Assembly: GCA_025964465.1 (NCBI GenBank)
Contig: JAOPYS010000446.1
Span: 1-10,208 of the forward strand
Direction of reading: 5' to 3'
Length of the DNA stretch: 10,208 nucleotides
Origin: Thermoleophilia bacterium
GTDB lineage: Bacteria > Actinomycetota > Thermoleophilia > Gaiellales > SKUG01
Positions 6,449 to 10,208 of this stretch are shown piece after piece. The notes beneath the pieces were generated by a model. The model did not search any database. It was not told the DNA's origin and saw only the letters and a program-made list of their open reading frames with translations. How positions within the stretch are numbered: position 1 is the first letter of the stretch; every line of letters starts with the position of its first letter. A program made the translations under genes and the position numbers.

Positions 6449-7378
6449 TCAGGCAGGGACGAGGTCCAGGTAGACCTTGTTGACGTAGACCCGGGCGAAG
6501 GTGTCCGGGAGGTTCGCCTCGATGATGAGGGACATGTTGCTGGTCGCCCCGATCTGCTGCGTCGGTGCGAGGGCCACGCACGCGTTGGTCGTCTGCGTGC
6601 GAACGGTCGAATCGGTCCCGATGATCGTGTTCGACCCGGCCGCGGTCCGCTCGTCGAGCTGGAGCCCGTTCACCGATGCCCCGCCCGCCACGAAGAAGCA
6701 GACGTTGACGTCCTCGACCCGCTGGGTCACGCCGAGCAGTTGCCGCGGGGCCGTGACGTCGAGCGGGAAGTCGGAGAGCCCGGAACCGCTGGAGAGACCG
6801 AGCACCGCGTTCGTGACGTTCGAGTGCCCCACGAACGCGTTGCCGGCGTTGGCGAACAGGTCGAGCAGCGAGACCGGCCACTGGGTCGTGCCGGTCGCCA
6901 ACGCGTAGCTGGAGGCGGGCACGCCTCCAAAGGTGGTGGCGTTGGTGGCGGATGCGGCGTGCGTCGCCTCCGTCGCCGTGTCTGCAGTGGAGGCGTGGCC
7001 TGCGTTCGAGGCCGTGTCAGCCGCCGTCGCGTGACCCGCGTTGGTCGCCGTGCCGGCGGTCCCCGCCGAAGTCGCGGTTGTTGCAGCGGTCGCCGCGGCG
7101 GCGCGCGGCACCGTGCCCAGCAGCGCCTCGTTGATGTCGAGGCCGGTGAGCGTGTTGGGCGCAACCTTGGCGCCCGTCACCGAGTTCGTGCCGAGCTTCG
7201 ACGTCGTGACCGCACCGGCCTTGAGCTGCGGGGAGCCCACGGAGTTGCGGGCGATGGTCGTCGCGGCCATCGCCGTGCCGCTCGTGGCGAGCACGAGCGC
7301 GAGCAGGGCGAGGTGATGCCGCGCGACGTAGCGACCGACGGAACGGGACAGGCGGCGCGGAGCGGAGGAAGCAGGCAT
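6449..7378 (-). CDS. Secreted protein with Ala/Thr repeat stalk and beta-rich C-terminus (309 aa)
   Basis: The function is not known. Residues 1-38 form a signal peptide: a basic n-region with RR, a hydrophobic core HLALLALVLATSG, and AMA before the likely cleavage site. Residues 39-90 carry short NSV/AVT/TLT units (ARNSVGSPQLKAG, TNSVTGAKVAPNTLTG) that I recall as common in secreted proteins of Thermoleophilia and other actinobacteria. Residues 94-148 form an Ala/Thr-rich stalk with 12-residue repeats, ending in NATTFGGVPASSYA, which resembles the N-A-x-T-L-x-G-x-P-A-x-x-Y motif of fibre-like proteins. Residues 165-309 look beta-rich and contain two cysteines, 227 (VNVCFFV) and 267 (TNACVAL), possibly a disulfide pair. 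No anchor or sorting signal is visible. The start at 7378 has only a weak AGG upstream. The gene lies between two hairpins and may be transcribed alone. A trimeric fibre on the cell surface is one possibility, by analogy only. Confidence 0.9.
   Translation of the reverse strand: MPASSAPRRLSRSVGRYVARHHLALLALVLATSGTAMAATTIARNSVGSPQLKAGAVTTSKLGTNSVTGAKVAPNTLTGLDINEALLGTVPRAAAATAATTATSAGTAGTATNAGHATAADTASNAGHASTADTATEATHAASATNATTFGGVPASSYALATGTTQWPVSLLDLFANAGNAFVGHSNVTNAVLGLSSGSGLSDFPLDVTAPRQLLGVTQRVEDVNVCFFVAGGASVNGLQLDERTAAGSNTIIGTDSTVRTQTTNACVALAPTQQIGATSNMSLIIEANLPDTFARVYVNKVYLDLVPA
6971..7042 (-). repeat. Tandem 12-residue repeat in the stalk of the 309-aa secreted protein
   Basis: Two adjacent 36-nt units encode NAGHATAADTAS and NAGHASTADTAT (residues 113-124 and 125-136). 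They differ at three positions, and a degenerate third unit, EATHAASATNAT, follows. The surrounding Ala/Thr-rich stretch covers about 6935-7099. The regular spacing of small residues fits an elongated stalk rather than a globular fold. Confidence 0.75.
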
Positions 7379-7445
7379 GCGCGGCGCCTACCCGGCGGTC
7401 GTCGAACCGTACCGTCTCCCCACCATGAGCGGGGGAAGACACCAA

Positions 7446-7473
7446 CGGGGTCGGATCCGAAGATCCGACCCCG
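7446..7473 (-). terminator. Strong hairpin with UUCG tetraloop, likely intrinsic terminator
   Basis: Read on the minus strand this is a perfect 12-bp stem (cggggtcggatc paired with gatccgaccccg) closed by a UUCG loop with a C-G closing pair, the extra-stable cUUCGg tetraloop. It lies 114 nt downstream of the stop codon of the coiled-coil gene and 68 nt upstream of the next start on the same strand. The bases that follow on the minus strand are TTGGTGTCTT, only partly U-rich. The tetraloop has this favourable form only in minus-strand RNA, which supports termination of the coiled-coil transcript. Confidence 0.75.
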
Positions 7474-7544
7474 CGAAGGTGTGCGGCACAGCTCGCGCCC
7501 AGCTCGCTCACAGGCCGCAACTCGTGTGGCTCCGGATGGGGCGC

Positions 7545-7559
7545 GGGTGCGCCGCACCC
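7545..7559. other. Short GC-rich inverted repeat after the coiled-coil gene
   Basis: The arms gggtgcg and cgcaccc flank a single base. A real RNA stem would be about 5-6 bp with a 3-5 nt loop. It lies 27 nt past the stop codon of the coiled-coil gene. It could assist termination or be chance in GC-rich DNA. The remaining intergenic stretch 7474-7544 shows no recognisable feature. Confidence 0.3.
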
Positions 7560-7586
7560 CGTCCGGGCCAATGTGTCGTGTGTCGA

Positions 7587-10178
7587 TCAGCCGAAGCCGT
7601 TGCCACCACCCAGCGGGGTGCTCGGGCGGGTGAGGCCCTCGGTGAACGAACCGCCGGCCGTCGGGGCCGGAGCACCGAGGTCGAGCGAGTTGCTCAGGCC
7701 GCCGACGAGGCTGCGGACCTGCTGCTCGAGCGCGCCCTGGTGCTGGCGAACCAGCTCCTGGCGAGCCGCGGCGAGCTTGCGGTCCTCCTCGCGGATGACG
7801 TCCTGCTCCGTGGAGCGCAGCTTGGCGATGACGGCGTCGACGCGACGCTGGCCCTCGTCGTGGAAGCGAACGAGCTCCTCGCGCATGTGCGCGCCCATGC
7901 TCGTCATGGCCTCCTCGAGCTGGCGACGGTTGTCGCGCATGCCGTTCTCGAGCATCCGCTGTGCGTCGCCGCCCGCAGCGCGGGCCTGCTCGGCCAGCTC
8001 GCTGCCCTGGCGGGCGAGCTCGCCCATGACCTGGCGGAACGCCTGCTCCTGCGCCTCCTGAGCGTGCTGGCGGCTGGCCTGGATGATGTTGTCCAGCTCA
8101 CCGGTCACGGCACCTCGTGCGTGCTCGGCCAGGCCGGCCAGGTCGCCCTGCACCTGCTGCATGATCCGCTGCGCCACCTCGCCCAGGTGCAGCTCGAACG
8201 TGCGCTGCTGCGCCTCGAGCGATGCGCTCACCGTGCCGGTGAACTCCTGGTTGATGCGGTTCTGCAGGTCGGTCGTGGCGCGCTCGGCGACGGTGCCCAG
8301 CTCGCGGCTGGTGGCATCGACGAGGTCACGTGCGTACTGCTCGAGCTGCGTGGCACCCTCGTGGCTGGCCGAGGTGATCGCCGCGAGGCGGTCGTTCATC
8401 TCGTCGGCGACGACGCCGCTGCGCTCGCGCAGCCCCTCGAGGTGCGCGGCCAGGCTCTCCTGCAGCTGCCCGACGTAATCACGGCTCTGCACGAGTGCGT
8501 CCTCCGCGTCGCGGCGGATGCGCTCCACCCGCTCGGCGCCGATGCGCTCCAGGTCGGCGAACACGCGGTCCGCGTCCGTCACGGCCTCGCTGGCCCGGGA
8601 CTTGAGCACGTCGATCGTCTCGACGACCGAGCGCTCGACCTGTGCCCGCTGCCATGCGGCCTCGCGACCCAGGCCTTCGACCTGCGCGGCGATCTCGTCC
8701 GACGCGCCCTTGGTGATCTGCTCCAGGTCGGCGCGCAGCGTGTGGCGCTCCTCCTCGGCGATCTCGTGGGCGACCCGGATGGCCTCCTCGCGCGTCTCGG
8801 CGAAGCGCTGCTCCAGCTCGTCGGTGAACACGTTCCATGCGGCCTGCGTGGCCTCGACGGTCTCGCGGGCCCGGGCCTCGGCGGTCATCAGCTCGTTGGC
8901 CACGGTCTCCTGGATGTGGACGCCGTGCTCGGTCAGCTCGCCGATCAGGCGGTCGCGCTCGGTGGAGAAGTGCGAGCCGATGGCGGCGGACTGGTCGGTG
9001 AGCGCGGTCTGCAGCTGCGTGTCGTGGTCGGTGAGCACCTGCTCGACGGCGGCGACGTGCTGGGCGAGGCGCTCCTCGAGCGCGGTCTCCAGCTCCACGA
9101 CGCGACCCTCGAGCGCACCCTCCTGCTCGATGATGCGCTGGTTGAGGATGCCCTCGGTCTCCGCGAAGCGGGCGTCGAGCACGCTCATCCAGGTGTTGAG
9201 CTGGGCCTCGACGGCGCCCTGCGTCTCCGCCATCTTGGCGAGCAGCGGGTTGCCGGCGGTGGCGATCTTGTCCTCGAGGAGCAGGTCGACCTCGGCGAGG
9301 CGGGCCTCGAGCGCTGCGGCGCGCTCGGCGGTGGCAGCCTCGACGCGGGCGGCGGTGGCGGCGACCTGGGTCTCCACGGCGCCGTCGACCTTCGCGAGCT
9401 GCTCGGCGACCATCGCGTCGACGGTGGCGAGGCGGGCCTTGGCCTGCTCCTCCATGTCGAGGTCGGGGTTCTGGTCGCGGATGCTCTCCACGCGCTTGGC
9501 GGCGGCGGCCAGCTCGGCCTCCAGCTCCACCTGCTGCTCGCGGATCTTCATGAGGGCTTCGCCGGCAACGGTGGCATCGATCGCGCCCAGCTCGCGCTCG
9601 ATGCGGGCCTGCTGCTCGGCGAAACGCTCCTCGACCATCGGCTCGAGGCGCTCGGCCTGGAGCTGGTCCATGAGGCTGCGCAGGATGGTGGCGGCCTCGT
9701 GCTGGTACTCGTCGGCAAGGCCGCGGATCTGGCGGGCGTGCTGGTCCTCGAGTGCGTAGAGGAACTGCTCGCGCTCCTGCTCGGCACGGGAGAGGCGCTC
9801 GTCGAGGCGGATGCCCTCGGTGCGCAGCACCTCGCGCAGGTCGGCGGCCATGGCCTCGCGGGTCTCGGGCTTGGCGTAGAAGCGCTCCTGCGCGGCCCGG
9901 ATGCGGACGTTGACGACGGCGACGACGGCCCAGCCGATGGCGGCTGCGATGAAGGCGGTGACGGCGTAGACCACGAAGCGGCTGGTCTCGCCCGAGACGC
10001 CCCCGATGCCGGCGACCGACGCACCGGCGAGGCCGATGGCGCAGAAGGCGAGGGCGGTGCCGATCCACGCGAATGCGATGGCGGCCTTCCGCTGGCGGGC
10101 GGCGACGCCGATGATCAGTGCGAGCACGATCAGGGCGACCTGCACGGCGACGATGCCGGTGGAGACGTCTGGACTCAT
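7587..10178 (-). CDS. Membrane-anchored giant coiled-coil protein of unknown function (863 aa)
   Basis: I do not recognise a named family. Three hydrophobic helices lie at the N-terminus (about residues 8-27, 34-56 and 68-91). The basic residues RQRK between helices 1 and 2, and VRIR after helix 3, predict an outside N-terminus with the remainder in the cytoplasm. From about 95 to 830 the protein is almost uninterrupted Ala/Glu/Gln/Arg-rich helix, likely coiled coil, with only small breaks around 237-239 (NPD) and 308-311 (AGNP). If fully extended it would be on the order of 100 nm long (about 735 residues at 0.15 nm each). Residues 832-863 form a Gly/Pro/Thr-rich, probably disordered tail ending LGGGNGFG. 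There are no nucleotide-binding, HAMP or chemoreceptor hairpin motifs that I can see. The start at 10178 has a good ribosome binding site. Roles in cell polarity, envelope organisation or chromosome positioning are conceivable, as for other large actinobacterial coiled coils, but this is speculation. Confidence 0.92.
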   Translation of the reverse strand: MSPDVSTGIVAVQVALIVLALIIGVAARQRKAAIAFAWIGTALAFCAIGLAGASVAGIGGVSGETSRFVVYAVTAFIAAAIGWAVVAVVNVRIRAAQERFYAKPETREAMAADLREVLRTEGIRLDERLSRAEQEREQFLYALEDQHARQIRGLADEYQHEAATILRSLMDQLQAERLEPMVEERFAEQQARIERELGAIDATVAGEALMKIREQQVELEAELAAAAKRVESIRDQNPDLDMEEQAKARLATVDAMVAEQLAKVDGAVETQVAATAARVEAATAERAAALEARLAEVDLLLEDKIATAGNPLLAKMAETQGAVEAQLNTWMSVLDARFAETEGILNQRIIEQEGALEGRVVELETALEERLAQHVAAVEQVLTDHDTQLQTALTDQSAAIGSHFSTERDRLIGELTEHGVHIQETVANELMTAEARARETVEATQAAWNVFTDELEQRFAETREEAIRVAHEIAEEERHTLRADLEQITKGASDEIAAQVEGLGREAAWQRAQVERSVVETIDVLKSRASEAVTDADRVFADLERIGAERVERIRRDAEDALVQSRDYVGQLQESLAAHLEGLRERSGVVADEMNDRLAAITSASHEGATQLEQYARDLVDATSRELGTVAERATTDLQNRINQEFTGTVSASLEAQQRTFELHLGEVAQRIMQQVQGDLAGLAEHARGAVTGELDNIIQASRQHAQEAQEQAFRQVMGELARQGSELAEQARAAGGDAQRMLENGMRDNRRQLEEAMTSMGAHMREELVRFHDEGQRRVDAVIAKLRSTEQDVIREEDRKLAAARQELVRQHQGALEQQVRSLVGGLSNSLDLGAPAPTAGGSFTEGLTRPSTPLGGGNGFG

Positions 10179-10185
10179 CTCGGTA

Positions 10186-10208
10186 CTACTCCTTCTCGGG
10201 GACGGCCA
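10186..10208 (-). CDS. Possible 3' end of an upstream gene (AVPEKE-stop)
   Basis: On the minus strand the last bases of the window read in one frame as AVPEKE followed by TAG, ending 7 nt before the coiled-coil start codon and overlapping its ribosome binding site. Such a junction is typical of co-transcribed genes. With only seven codons visible, including the stop, this cannot be distinguished from non-coding sequence and no product can be proposed. Confidence 0.25.
10189..10195 (-). promoter_or_regulatory. Ribosome binding site of the coiled-coil gene
   Basis: GAAGGAG on the minus strand lies 10 nt upstream of the ATG at 10178. It is the only strong Shine-Dalgarno sequence in front of any start in this window and supports that start choice. 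Confidence 0.75.

Noticed and set aside
5279..7633. Plus-strand open frame of 784 codons across the kinase and the 309-aa gene
   Set aside because: It overlaps the kinase in another frame and runs antisense to the secreted-protein gene. The composition is Arg/Gly/Ala-rich with no domain.
8518..9759. Plus-strand open frame of 413 codons antisense to the coiled-coil gene
   Set aside because: A Ser/Arg/Ala-rich translation with no motif. It is the expected mirror of GC-rich coiled-coil codons on the opposite strand.
7587..10178. Coiled-coil protein considered as a chemoreceptor or an SMC-like ATPase
   Set aside because: No HAMP domain, no conserved chemoreceptor hairpin tip, and no Walker A/B or ABC signature motifs are visible.
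1..10208. Defence island, CRISPR, mobile element or biosynthetic cluster
   Set aside because: No nuclease-helicase pairs, transposase, integrase, direct-repeat/spacer pattern or synthase domains were found. The only nuclease is housekeeping xseA.

Overview
This window is very GC-rich DNA from a chromosome. It most likely comes from an actinobacterium of the Thermoleophilia (Solirubrobacterales-like) group. That assignment is an inference. It rests on GC-rich codon use in every real gene, on a secreted protein with the NSVGS..L...AV..SKLG..SVTG.K..-type segment that I associate with that lineage, and on a Ser/Thr kinase of the kind common there. No tRNA, rRNA, CRISPR array, transposase, integrase or phage gene is visible, so this reads as ordinary chromosome carrying some lineage-specific surface and envelope genes.

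Layout from left to right. (1) Positions 1-1208, minus strand: most of xseA, the exodeoxyribonuclease VII large subunit, cut off by the window edge just before its C-terminus. (2) 1233-5318, minus: a 1361-residue secreted protein with about 14 beta-propeller repeats, an Ig/Fn3-like module, a fibronectin-like domain that appears to be split by an inserted LamG/concanavalin-type lectin domain, and a C-terminal beta-rich domain. (3) 5319-5474: a short divergent intergenic region. (4) 5475-6365, plus: a soluble Ser/Thr protein kinase with DFH in place of DFG. (5) 6366-6448: a convergent gap with a small hairpin. (6) 6449-7378, minus: a 309-residue secreted protein with an Ala/Thr-rich repeat stalk and a beta-rich C-terminal region. 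(7) 7379-7586: a gap holding a strong 12-bp hairpin with a UUCG tetraloop. (8) 7587-10178, minus: an 863-residue protein with three N-terminal membrane helices and a very long predicted cytoplasmic coiled coil. A good Shine-Dalgarno sequence precedes it, and the tail of another gene may overlap that site at the right edge.

How the genes relate. The propeller gene and xseA are 24 nt apart on the same strand, so they are probably co-transcribed, although their functions look unrelated. The kinase diverges from the propeller gene across 156 nt and converges on the 309-residue gene. The window has no obvious metabolic pathway or defence system. The least explained items are the membrane-anchored giant coiled coil and the nested-domain propeller/lectin surface protein. 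Both are recognisable by architecture but not assignable to a known function from sequence alone.
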